Assembly (NCBI GenBank): GCA_017507005.1
Contig: JAFWBT010000006.1
Location: forward strand, 1 to 40,249
Direction: 5' to 3'
DNA from: Clostridia bacterium
GTDB lineage: Bacteria > Bacillota > Clostridia > Christensenellales > Borkfalkiaceae
Length of the DNA: 40,249 nucleotides
Both the position numbers and the translations under genes were made by a program. The notes beneath the pieces were generated by a model. The model was not told the origin of the DNA, made no database searches, and saw only the letters and a program-made list of their open reading frames with translations. The first letter of the stretch is position 1, and each line of letters opens with the position of its first letter. Below, one piece after another: positions 8,643 to 19,720 of the stretch.

Positions 8643-8721
8643 TAGCGCAAAAGCGGCGTTAAAAAAAATAAACACCCTAAAAAGATGAAATTTTAAAGCG
8701 TTTATTTGCAATTTTAAAGTA

Positions 8722-8749
8722 TTGCAAAACAAAAAAAACGTGATATAAT
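8722..8749 (+). promoter_or_regulatory. Candidate promoter for the small ORF and giant surface protein
   Basis: TTGCAA (8722-8727), 16-base spacer, and a perfect TATAAT (8744-8749). It would give a leader of about 230 bases before the small ORF. No better promoter is seen between 8643 and 8987. Confidence 0.5.
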
Positions 8750-8846
8750 GTTGTAAAATAGTTTTATTGTGGTTTTTTGTACCAAAATATAGATTTTTCA
8801 TTGAAAAACATCTATTTTTTCAGAAAAAATCGAATAAAAAGCAAAA

Positions 8847-8885
8847 AAAGGGACGCGTCCCTTTCGTTTGTTACTCACAAACGAA
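8847..8885. promoter_or_regulatory. Tandem hairpins in the leader of the giant-protein transcript
   Basis: A perfect 18-base palindrome AAAGGGACGCGTCCCTTT (8847-8864) is followed immediately by a 9-base-pair hairpin TTCGTTTGT-TACTC-ACAAACGAA (8863-8885), sharing two bases. There is no T run on the plus strand, so this is not a plus-strand terminator. On the minus strand the first palindrome is followed by T7. A smaller hairpin, ATATACG-CTTTT-CGTATAT, lies at 8920-8938. The leader may be structured to protect mRNA or to regulate translation. Confidence 0.45.
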
Positions 8886-8987
8886 AAAACGTTTATTAGG
8901 ATAAAAAACAGAAGAAAATATATACGCTTTTCGTATATTGGATATAGATAAACTAAAAAAATTTTACACATCAACGGAGGTATGATG

Positions 8988-9104
8988 ATGAAAAATTATG
9001 AAACTCTTGAGATGTCGATAATTATGTTTGAAAATGCAGACGTAATTACGACGTCGACTAGTGACAACGTCGAGGGTGCTCCTGACGGTTGGGGAGGTGT
9101 TTAA
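8988..9104 (+). CDS. Small acidic protein of unknown function, coupled to the giant surface protein
   Basis: A 38-residue ORF beginning MKNYETLEMS and containing FENADVITTS, ending APDGWGGV. Three ATGs in a row occur (8982, 8985, 8988). GGAGG at 8976-8980 is best spaced (7 bases) for the third. The protein has no Cys, no signal peptide and no membrane segment, and is acidic after the first lysine. Its last codons (GGWGGV region, 9091-9097) also spell GGGGAGG, the ribosome site of the giant protein that starts four bases after its stop, so the two are translationally coupled. I know of similar short ORFs with an xVITTS motif in Clostridia but no function for them. The strong ribosome site and tight spacing support it as a real gene. 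Confidence 0.7.
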   Translation: MKNYETLEMSIIMFENADVITTSTSDNVEGAPDGWGGV

Positions 9105-9107
9105 GTT

Positions 9108-12100
9108 ATGAAGAAAAACACTAAAAGAAACTTAACAGCGTTATCACTGGTTGCAATGTTGTGTAGCGCTATTTTCGGCGCGGCGACTTTGATTCAGCCG
9201 AGCGTAGCGCGCGCGGAAACGACGCAGATTTATGAAACGCTTGACGGCTTTACGATCGAGTATACTGCATCTGTTCGTTCGACGGAACCGAACGGTATTC
9301 GTTTTGAAACGCAGATTGATTCTGCAACGAAAACGAAGATTGACGGTCTTATTAGCAACGCATCCTACGGTACGTTGCTGATTCCTGCTGACATGTTGGG
9401 TGCGGCTGAATTGACGCACGAAACGTCGATGATTTTGGATATCAAGACGAAGAACTGGCAGGACGACGATATTTCGGACGGCTCGATTTCGTACACCAGC
9501 GTTTTGGCTGGTAAGAAGCACGTAGACGGCACGTTTAGCAATCTGTCCGAATCGTACTACAACCGTCCATTGGTGGCTCGTAGCTACGTAACGGGCAAAG
9601 ACGGCTCGGGGAACACCGTCACCTATTACACCGAAAATACGGCTGTAAGAAGTATCGGTTACGTTGCGTATATGGCAATGATGAACGGTAGTACGAGTGA
9701 CCTGCTTTCCAAGATTGTAAACGGCACGAACGAAACGAACGGTACGGACGTAGAAGTCGTATTCGACACAACGCAGCAGATTGCGTACACGGAAGACGTA
9801 GGTAGCGGCGTTGCAATCGTTTATAATAACGTTAAAAAATCGACGGATAAAGCTATCGCGTTTAAAATCGGTGGCGTTGTCGCTTCTTTGGAAGAAGTTT
9901 CCAAATATTGTAAAAATATTTCCATAGAATATACGACGTCCTCGCCCAACGTTATTTCCGTTGACAACGCAACTTCGACGTTGACGGCAGTATCGAGCGG
10001 TTCGGCGACGATTGGCGCTACGGTTACTTGGGAATTCCAAGGCAAAGAATACGAACAGACCGTGAGCAAAACGATGAGCACGGACGCTGCTGCGCCTGTT
10101 TCGGATTATAAAATCTTAATCAGCGAAGCTGCGGCGGCTGCTAAGCTCAACTCGCAGACGGTTTATAACCCTGCGAAGAGTGCAGACGCATTTAATGCAT
10201 ATTATAACGCGTATGAAAAGACGGCTGCGTACAAATTCCAACAGATGGTAAGAGAGTCGACGGGCATTGAATTGCCTATCGTTACCGAAACGACGGCTGG
10301 TGGCAAGTACGTTTCTATCGGTGCTACGACGCTCGCTGACGGCATTGCGGTAGGTAGCGATAAAGAAACGGCGTCTACGGTGAAGATTGTAGACGGCAAC
10401 GTAATTATCGTTGGTGCGACGCCGGTTGGTACGCTCTTTGGCGTGCAGGAATTGCTGTACGATTTAGTAGGCTACGAATTCTTTATGGAAAACACCTATT
10501 CGGTAAACGAACAGGTGGAAGTTGTTTTGAAAGCGGAAAAATCGTTTATTCCCGATATCGAAGCCAACGTAACGCAGGGCTATGAAGAAACGTACGGCGT
10601 TATGGACGATTATTCGATGCAGCTCTATAATAAAGATATTATTCCCGTTGGTACGACGGATGCAGACGACGAAGGTCCTTACGCATACGCTGGTATTGCG
10701 CACAACTCCACGTGGGTTGTGAACGACGGTACGTATAAGGCGACTGCCGGTTATAGTGGTTCGGCAAGCTATAAAGAGTGGTATGCAACGTATAAGAAGT
10801 ATGGTTTTTTGACTTATTACCATACGATACCTAACGTATATTATGGTGGCGTAAACAGTGGGGAAAATCAGAACGTTCCGGGCTTTGCAAATACAACCGC
10901 AGAAACGGTTGCGGCAGAGCTTTGTTATACGGCGCACGGTAGCACCGACGCAACGACGGGCAGACCTGCTATGATTGAGAAAGTAGCATCGGCTATGTAT
11001 GCCAAGATGCTGAAATTCCCTACGTTGACTCGCATTGGGTTCTCGCAAGCAGACCACCGTATTTGGTGTGAATGTGATTCTTGTAAGGAGCAAGGTAATC
11101 CTTCGGATAACTTGTTGGAATTCTTGCTCGACGTAGCGGCATCGTTGAAAACCAAGCTTACTGATGCAGGGGACGCTCGTAAGGATGCCTTTAAAATCAG
11201 CACGCTGTTCTACCATATGACGCATCAGCCGCCTAAGAATACGGCAAACTACGCGACGAAACTTTCCGCATATATGAAACATATCGAACCGTGGCTTGCT
11301 GAAACGGCGGTAGACTACGTAGATCCTTTGGCTGAAACGTTGAACAATAATAGCCAAAACAACTGGAATACAACTGTTTACGGTTACAATAAGACTTGGG
11401 GTGAGCTTGCTAATAATTATGGTTCGGATGTGCTCCTTTGGGTATATTATGCGAACACGACCAGCTTCTTTATTCCTCTTGACACGTTTGACGCAATCCG
11501 CGGGAACTATGCTGCTGCTGCGGATTGGGGCGTAGATTACGTATTCAACCAAATGATGGGTTCCCGTCAGACGTGGGCTCGTTTCAAGCAGTATTTGATG
11601 TCCAAATTGGCTTGGAACGCAAATCCGACGGATGATGTATGGAACGGTTGGTATGATGAATATTTCGCAGGCGCATACGGTCAAGGCGCAACGCAAATGC
11701 GTAACTATTTCAATGAATGGAACACCTGGACGGATAATAATATCGATAATTATCGTAGAGATGATGATTGGAGTACCACGGCTGAAGGAACTGCATCCAT
11801 TGCCGTCGACGTGAGAGATTGGTCTACCACCACGGATAGCAAAGGTCTTAAAGCAACGACGTTAGAAAGCTGGATTTCTTGTATGGATGCGGCTATTGCG
11901 GCTTTGGATAAGAACGATCCGAAATACGAAACGTATCGTAAAAATATTATGTTGGAAAAGCTGACGCCGATGTATCTTCTTATGTGGATGCATGACGGCT
12001 ATACGCCCGTAATAGATGAGAACTATGATTGGTTGATTGATCCTAATCAAGTTGGTACGTTTGCTTCTACTACGTACGTACAAAAATACGGCGCGGAATT

Positions 12101-15100
12101 CTTGGCTTGGATAGAAAATTGGGGTATTCCCTACGACGGCGAAGGTACTTCGCGTGTTTTGGATCCTTTCTTGAAGGCGATTGACTCGTACGTGGATAAA
12201 GGAACGATTTCTACCAATAAATTGGTTGAAGAAAAACAGAGCTTGAATAAGAGCGCTGCTACTACGCTTTCTAACGTATTATTGGCAGACGGCACGTATA
12301 CGCTGTCGGGCGCGCTGAGCGGCACGGTAACGGCAACGAACGGCGTTGTAACGCTGAATACGAGTACGCTTGCTACCGGTGTAACGCATTCCATTACGTT
12401 CACGAATGATGCAACGGGTTCGACGGTTACGTTCTCGAATGTTGTTGTAAGCGACGTACTTGCAGGCACGGCTGGTCCAGTAGACGGTGAGAACGGCTAT
12501 TATACGATTGATAAGCTGTATTTCGCTGAATACGGCAAGACGGAAGCAACGTTGGCGCACGGCATATTTGAAAAGGGTGCGTACACGGCGACGGCTAATG
12601 GTATTGATACGGCAGCGACGCTCTTCGTGGCTGGTAAGATGGCGGTGAACGTTGGCGCAATGAACGTTGGTGAAACGTGTCAAGTTACCGTTGTTGACGA
12701 AGATAATAATACGTACGTCTTCACCGTAGTTTGTGCGAGATTTATTAGAACGGCGCAAGAGTTGAAAGATCTCGGCGTCGGCGGTAGAGTAGTAGGTGAA
12801 ACGGTATGGGGTAATGGTAACTCTGATACCGTAGGCAACGACGTAACAGGCTACTATGCGCTTGCAAACGATATCGATTGTACGGGCGTAGTATTTGCGG
12901 CTGGTTACAATAGAAGTCAATCCTTCTTCAAGGCAACGATTGACGGTAACGGCTATACGCTGTATAACGTAACCGTAAACGAAGGCGGTCTCTTCGGTGG
13001 TATGAGAGGTGCGACCGTTCAGAATATGAAGTTTGAAGACTTGTCTTACGACGATACCACTGGTCAGACTTATGGTGAAAGCTGGAGTAACTACACGGCA
13101 CTCTTTGCACATCAAGCAATCAATTCGACGTTTAAGAATATCGAAATTAGCGTGAAGAAAGCTATCACGTATACGACGAATTACGAATTGTTAGAAGGTT
13201 TGTTCGTTGCAAGTACAAACCAAAACAACGTATTCGATAATATCGTTGTAAACGCACACGGTCTCGACCTTGTAACGGCGCTTGGTAGCAACCACGTTTC
13301 GCCTATTTATAGAAACGTTATTATTAGAGCAAACAGCGTTGCGGCAATCGGCTATACGAGTAGCGAATACGCGGTGGACGAGAAGAACAGTGCTATTAGA
13401 GATGAAAAAAATCAATGTATTCAGAATACGACGGACTTGATGACGGCATGGCCTGCAGGCGTTACGTATGAACAGACTACGGCTGCTAAGAAGTTCACCA
13501 TCACGAACGAAGTAACGACGGTTGGTGCAGGGGATTCGATTGCGATTACGACGAGCAACGATGCTATGAGCTATACCTACGCTTTGGCGGAATACGTAGG
13601 CGGTGTAACGATTGAAGGCAATAACGTATGTGTTGACGCATCGGTATTGACGGATACGAAGATTACGGTACGCGTTACGGAAAATACGTCTGGTTGGACG
13701 CAAGAAATCGTGCTTACGGTGGTTAAGTCGGCTATCAATTTGAACACCGAGCTTACGATTGAAACGTATAACAATACGACAATCACGTTGCCCGCTGGTT
13801 ATGAAGGTGACGTCAACGCGATTGTGGTAGGCGATTTCTTACTGTATAGCAGAGTGAACAACGTCGGTAGCATTGAAAACGGCGTGCTTACGGTAGACGC
13901 TATGCCTGCAAAACAGGCTGACCTTGGCGAAGGTAAAGATTTCATCATCGATACCACTAAGGGCATCTATAAGGCAACGGCGAACGTTTACACGTTCATC
14001 ATTAACACGGTAGAAGAACTCGATATGTGGCAGAGCGTTGCGGCAGATAACTCTGTAAAGGCAGAGCTTTGTTTAGAAGAACAAAAGAAAGCAGTGCTTT
14101 CGGGCTATATCGTACTCGGTGACGATATCGCGTACAACAAGGCTTGGACGCCTATTCTTAACTTTGGCGGCATCTGGAACGTATTGGATAAGTCTGGCGG
14201 TATCGGCAGCACGGTAGTAGACAATCCTAAGGCAATCTTTGAAGATTGGGGTGCTGGTAAAGCGGCTGGTTTCCAAGGCGTATTCGACGGTAAAGGTCAT
14301 AGCATTGACGGTATGACGATTAACGGTCAGTACAGCGGTTTCATTATTACGATGGGCGTTAACGGTATCGCGAAGAACGTAGCGTTTACGAATTTGACGG
14401 TTGGCTCCGAGGCTGGTTTGTTTGAACGTGGCGGCAACGGCGGTCTTGTTGAAAACGTATATATCGAATTGAAAGCAATGGGCAACGGCGTTTCTAATAA
14501 CGCAACGAAGTTGATTAGTATGCAAGGTCATGGCCATACGAACGTGAAGAACATTATCGTCAACGTAACGAATTGCGATTTCTCGACGTCTGAATATCTC
14601 TATACGATGAACCTTGCTCACGTAAGCGCTGAAAACGTATACGTAATCGATAGAGACGTTCTTGAGTTCCAGAAAGCAAACTTTACAACGAGCACGGCTC
14701 CTTCTGCGTTCTTGAATTTCGACATGAACAACGACAAGGGCGGCAAGTTCGCAACGGTAGGCGATTTGCTTGCAGACGCAACGCACGGCGCAGTCGTATC
14801 TTCGCTCGGCGGCTACTGGAGCGTAGTAGACGGCAGATTGTACTTCGGTGACGTCGAAATCATCGAAGCGGCCGCAAAGGTATTCGATGACACCGAATAC
14901 GTGAACGATGTCAACCACCAGATCACGTTCGAAAACGAAGCGTTCACGGAAGGCAGTGTTTGGACGATGAGCGTAGAAGGCGTTGAATCCGAAGTTACGG
15001 TTCAAGCGGCAGGCGAATTGACGGTTACGCTTGACACGATGGCAATCAATGCTGAGACGACGGTAGTCAACTTCACGTCTGGTACGACGGTGCTCATCTT

Positions 15101-18100
15101 TACCAACGTTCACATCGTTACGTATATCAAGACGATGGCAGACATCAAAGCAATCGCTATGGGTGGAAACAACACCACGGCAACCTCACACCGTTATGGT
15201 AATTACATGCTTGCAAACAACATCACGTTTGAACACGTAGGTGATGGCTCTGATATCATTGCGGCAGGTTATCACGCCGCAGGTTCTGGCGAAAATGCAC
15301 ACAAGTTCTACTTTAAGGGTGTATTCGACGGTAACGGCTTCACGATTGACAATATGCGCGTATCTGACGGCGGTATCTTCGGTTATGCAGACGGCGCAAC
15401 GATTAGAAACGTTATCTTGACGAACGTACACTTACTTGATACGATTCCTGCGGGTATTTCGGCGCAGAACGGTGGCTATGCGGCAATCTTGGCGTATACG
15501 GCTCCCAGATCTACGTTCGAAGATATCCAAATGACCATTGCAAGCTCTCCCGCAAGCGTATGGACGTGGAAGAGAGACGGTTTGTTCGTATGTAGCAACA
15601 GTAGTGCTGGGGCGACCTTCCGTAATATCACGGTAGACGCAAGCTATATCGAATTGAAGACCTTGTTGGGTACCCACTATACTGAAAACAGCGTATATGA
15701 AAACGTTCTTATTAAGGCGGCGAACTACGCGGCAATCGGTTATACGGCTGACTCCTATTTGAACGGCGTTCAGAATACGGAGGCAATGCTGACGGAATTC
15801 CCTGCAGGCGTAACCTTTGAAAAGGTAGTGCACGTAGAAATTCCTAATCAACCTATGAATGCAAGCATGGAAAAACTCTCGGCATATACGGGCGACGAAA
15901 CGGCACTCGGCTTTGCAGAAGGCGCTAACGTATTCGAAGTCGTTAACTCGAATCAATGGAACGATAGAATCGTCTTCCCTGCAGATTCGGATACTTACGA
16001 CTACGTAGAATTCGACGTTGTACCTGGTGCTAAAACGGCTGCGTTTACGGCTTGGCCTTCTAACGGGAACGGCACGCAAGGTAGTATGGGTATCTACGGT
16101 GCGCAGATGAACACAGCTGACGGGTTGGTAAGAACGATTCAGGTATGGGATGCAAACGGCAATACGTTTGCGGCGCAAGACAGGGGTGGTTTTGCAGCAA
16201 ATACGTTCTATACGATTCGTATCTGCTTCGTAGAAGGCGAAACGGTGAAATACGTTCACTTCGGTACGGGTACGCTGCAGACCTACTACGTATCCAATGC
16301 AAGATGGGGTACTGTTGACGTAGAAAACGACGTATACGACAATACGACGGGTACGCTCCTTCCTAAATACGAAGGCGACGTAACGGCGCTTGGCTTTGAC
16401 GCAGGTTCTGTCGTAACGTCGGTAACGATTGATAACGATTGGTCCGACCGCATCGGTATCAACGGCAATATCAAGTACGACTTCGTAGACGTAGAATTTG
16501 CATTTAGCAGTGCAGGCGTTGCACGCAACCTCTGCCTGTGGATGTACGGCACTGACTCAACGATTCTTACTGGTAACTACATTGCAACGACGGCTGGCGG
16601 TACAACCTCCAACGCATCTGAAAGAACGATTCAGGTATTCAACGTAGACGGCAGTGCAGTTACGGAATCGACGTTCGTTACCAATAAAGTATACGTATTG
16701 CGCGTATATCTCAACGGTGACGCGTCCACGTTTGCGGTAAGTACTAGTGGCGCTTCGGAAGCATCTACTTCGGTTCTTTGCATTGGCGATATCACTTTCG
16801 GTAACGAAGTTGCGCTTAGCGACACGGTAGTAATTTCGGTTGAAGACGGCACGTTCACGTTGCCCGACGCAATCGAAGGCACGATTAAATCTATTATGGT
16901 TGACGGTGTTGTTGTCTATGACAGCAATACCGGCAGCCTCAACGGCAAGGACGTTGCAATCGACGTTGCATTGACGGCGGGTGTAGGTAAAGTCCTCACC
17001 GTTATCACGGACAGTGATACCTACGTTATGTCGGCAACTGTTAAAGTTCCCGACGTTACGGGTGTTGCAATTCAAAACACCAGCAAGTTAGATTTGACCG
17101 CATACGACGGTGATACGACGGCGATGGGATTCAAATCTGGCGATAAAGTTTACGAAATCACGTCTGCTGACCTTTGGTCGGATAGAATTCTTATCCCTGC
17201 AGATTCGGATGTTTACGACTACGTAGAATTCGACGTATATCTTAGCACGAGGATACCTTGCTTTACGGCTTGGCCTTCTAACGGGGACGGCACGCAAGGT
17301 AGTATGAGTATCTACGGTGCGCAGATGAACACAGCTGACGGGTTGGTAAGAACGGTTCGGGTATGGGATGCAAACGGCAATGCCTTCGTAGATCAATATA
17401 CTGGTGGTCTTGAAGCGAACACGTTCTATACGATTCGTATCTACTTCGTAGAAGGCGAAACGGTGAAATACGTTCACTTCGCTCCGAACACGGCACAGAC
17501 CTACTATCTCTCCAGCGCAAGATGGGGCAAGGTAGCCGTAGAAAACGACGTATACACGGGGGCAACTGGCGCGCTTCTTCCTAAATACGAAGGCGACGTA
17601 ACGGCGCTTGGCTTCGACGCAGGCTCTGTTGTGACGCAGGCAACGATTACAGATGGTTGGAACAGCCGTGTAAGAGTAAACGCCAACATTAAGTACGACT
17701 ACGTAGACGTTGAATGGTCGTTCACGGGTAACCGTGGAATCGGTTCGCTTTGCGTATGGATTTACGGTACGAATGGCGCCGTTATCACTGGTAACTACAA
17801 CGTTACTGCTAACGGCGGTACGCCTGCAAATAATGCGACAGAAAGAACGATTCAGATTTTCGATACGAATTACAATGCGGTTGGCTCGTTTGAAAAAGAT
17901 ACGGTATACATCTTGCGTGTATATCTCGACGGCAACGCATCTTCGATTGCGGTAAGTACGTTTGATACCAGTGCAGACAACTCGGCAATCTTGAACTTCG
18001 GCGATATCACTTTCGGTAACGCATACGAATCGGATGAATACGTCATCCTTGAAACGAAAACGGCTTCCTATACGTTGCCTGACGTTGTTGAGGGTAATGT

Positions 18101-19451
18101 TAAGAAGATCGTTGTAAACGGCGTTACGATTTACGACGAAAATACCGGCAGCCTTAGCGGCAAGGATGGTACGTACGACGTAGATATCACGGTTGGTACC
18201 GTATACGAAATGGTAATCTATACCGAAGAAAACAACATCTATTTCTTTAACACGATCGCTGCTAACGAGATTATTACGACGGCAGACGAACTCAGAGCGC
18301 TCGGTGTGGGCGGCATGGTGAACACGGATATTACGGCAAATATTACTGGGTACTACGTACTTGGTAACGACATCGAAATTGTGCATCAGGACGATTTTAC
18401 CGACGTATTTGCGGCAGGCTATCCTAAATCGGGTACGTTCTACTTCAGCGGCACGTTCGACGGTCTTGATCATACCATTCACGGTGTTCGCGTAGCCGAC
18501 GGCGGTATCTTCGGTATGATGCGTAATGCTACGGTGAAGAATCTTAACCTCACTGGCGTACAGTATCGTCACGACGCTCCTGCGACGGTTACCAACCAGC
18601 AAGGTGGTTATAGAGCATTGTTCGCGTATGCAGCACCTAGCTCTACTTTCGAAAATATCTACGTTCAAGTTGTATATACGTCTGATACTTGGGATTGGAA
18701 GAGAGACGGTGTGCTGGTCAACACAAGTAGTTGGGGCGCAGCAACCTATCGTAACATTACGGTAGACGCGAGCGGTATTTAACTGAGAACGCTTTTGGGT
18801 ATCGATTATTCGGATAGTAACGTATTCGAAAATGTTGTCTTCAAGGCAACGGGCTACGTGGCAATCGGTTATACGGGCGACTCCTACGGTGCGGGCGGCG
18901 TACAGAATACGGCGGCAATGCTGACGGAATTCCCTGCAGGCGTATCCTTTGAATTTGCAAACGGTTTGGTTGCACAAAACAATGGCTATGCATCGGATTA
19001 CGTGGTTTACCAAGGTGACGTAACGGCGCTTGGTTTTGCTGAGGGTACGCGCGTTATCGAATCTGGTATTGATACGGCGTCTGGTTGGGATCCTGCTTAT
19101 GCGACCCGTGCAAAAGTAGGCTACGTTGATACTAGCTACGACTATATGGATATTCAGTTCTCGGCAACCAAAGCAGGCGCAAGTTTCACGGTTTGGGATG
19201 GCGTTAACGCAAGTTATAGCGTTACGGCGACGACGGTTACTCCGTCTAAGGTAGAGTCGGCAAGAACGATTCAGATTTTTGACGCTAATGGCGATATAGT
19301 TTCGGCCCTTGAAGCAAACAAGATGTATACAATGCGTGTATATATGGTTGCGGCAAACGGCGACGGTATCAACAACTTCCAAATCACGTCTACCAATGCT
19401 GGTAAGCTCTACTTCGGTGACGTAACGTTCGGCAACGACATTACTGCTTGA
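9108..19451 (+). pseudogene. Giant secreted surface protein with DUF4838-like glycosidase module, interrupted by an in-frame TAA
   Basis: The first open part (9108-18779) encodes 3224 residues. A signal peptide is clear: KKNTKR, a hydrophobic core, cleavage after ARA at residue 36. Residues about 40-210 form a domain typical of clostridial surface proteins (GIRFETQID, YGTLLIPADML). About 235-330 look Big_2-like. About 333-870 resemble DUF4838, with GFSQADHRIWCECDSCK and NLLEFLLDVAASL. Then come beta-helix repeats of GLUG style (FDGNGFTIDN, GGIFGYADGATIRNV) at about 1213-1455, 1628-1915, 2000-2241 and from 3055. Two near-duplicate 406-residue carbohydrate-module-like blocks lie between. No LPXTG or S-layer anchor is seen. 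TAA at 18780-18782 replaces a GAA present in the paralogous repeat; reading continues in the same frame for 222 residues to TGA 19451. GGGGAGG at 9091-9097 fixes the start. Confidence 0.8.
15840..18270 (+). repeat. Two tandem copies of a 1218-base coding repeat in the giant gene
   Basis: Blocks beginning near 15840 and 17058 repeat with an offset of 1218 bases (406 codons). DNA is almost identical over the stretch starting at 16044 and 17262 (TTTACGGCTTGGCCTTCTAA and on, about 100 bases with few changes) and again around 16370 and 17585. Other parts of the unit have diverged. This patchwork points to gene conversion or recent duplication. A third, shorter relative lies at 19000-19451. Confidence 0.85.
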
Positions 19452-19506
19452 CGGTATGGCTGAAAACCCTATGACGGTTTACTTCGGTAAGGTCATTTTG
19501 GGGTAA
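19447..19506 (+). pseudogene. Probable out-of-frame C-terminus of the giant gene
   Basis: Immediately overlapping the TGA at 19449, the +1 frame reads LDGMAENPMTVYFGKVILG and ends at TAA 19504. VYFGKVILG echoes LYFGDVTFG, which ends the preceding repeat. A one-base deletion near 19446-19449 would join the two frames. It could equally be fortuitous, since only 19 codons are involved. Confidence 0.4.
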
Positions 19507-19555
19507 CGGACGTATAAAACAAACATAAATCGAATAAAATCGATTGGGTAAAAGC

Positions 19556-19590
19556 ACCCGTCGGCGTAACAGCCGACGGGTTGTTTTTTA
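19556..19590 (+). terminator. Intrinsic terminator of the giant gene
   Basis: ACCCGTCGGC (19556-19565) pairs perfectly with GCCGACGGGT (19572-19581) around a 6-base loop, followed by TGTTTTTTATA. A strong 10-base-pair G/C stem. Confidence 0.9.
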
Positions 19591-19669
19591 TACGCTCGCA
19601 AATGTCGAAAAATGCGTTCGTCGCGTACATGGTAGGGGGATTTTTGCTTTTTTTAAGGATAAATTTCGT

Positions 19670-19697
19670 TTGATTTTTCTTTTTTGCGACATACTGT
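19670..19697 (+). promoter_or_regulatory. Candidate promoter for the M20 amidohydrolase
   Basis: TTGATT (19670-19675), 16-base spacer, TACTGT (19692-19697), in a T-rich stretch. A weak match, but the gene follows a strong terminator and needs its own promoter. Confidence 0.35.
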
Positions 19698-19720
19698 TTG
19701 CAGAAGGAGAAAGATAAATA

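Noticed and set aside
8847-8864. Plus-strand terminator
   Set aside because: The palindrome is followed by CGTTTGTT and not by a T tract; the T run is on the other side.
18780-18782. TAA as a reassigned sense codon
   Set aside because: Nearly every other gene in the window ends in TAA at the expected family length, so the standard code applies.
17088-19382. 764-codon open frame on the minus strand
   Set aside because: It is a shadow of the giant plus-strand gene caused by its biased codons (ACG, GTA, GAC). The product is Arg/Cys/Tyr-rich without any domain.
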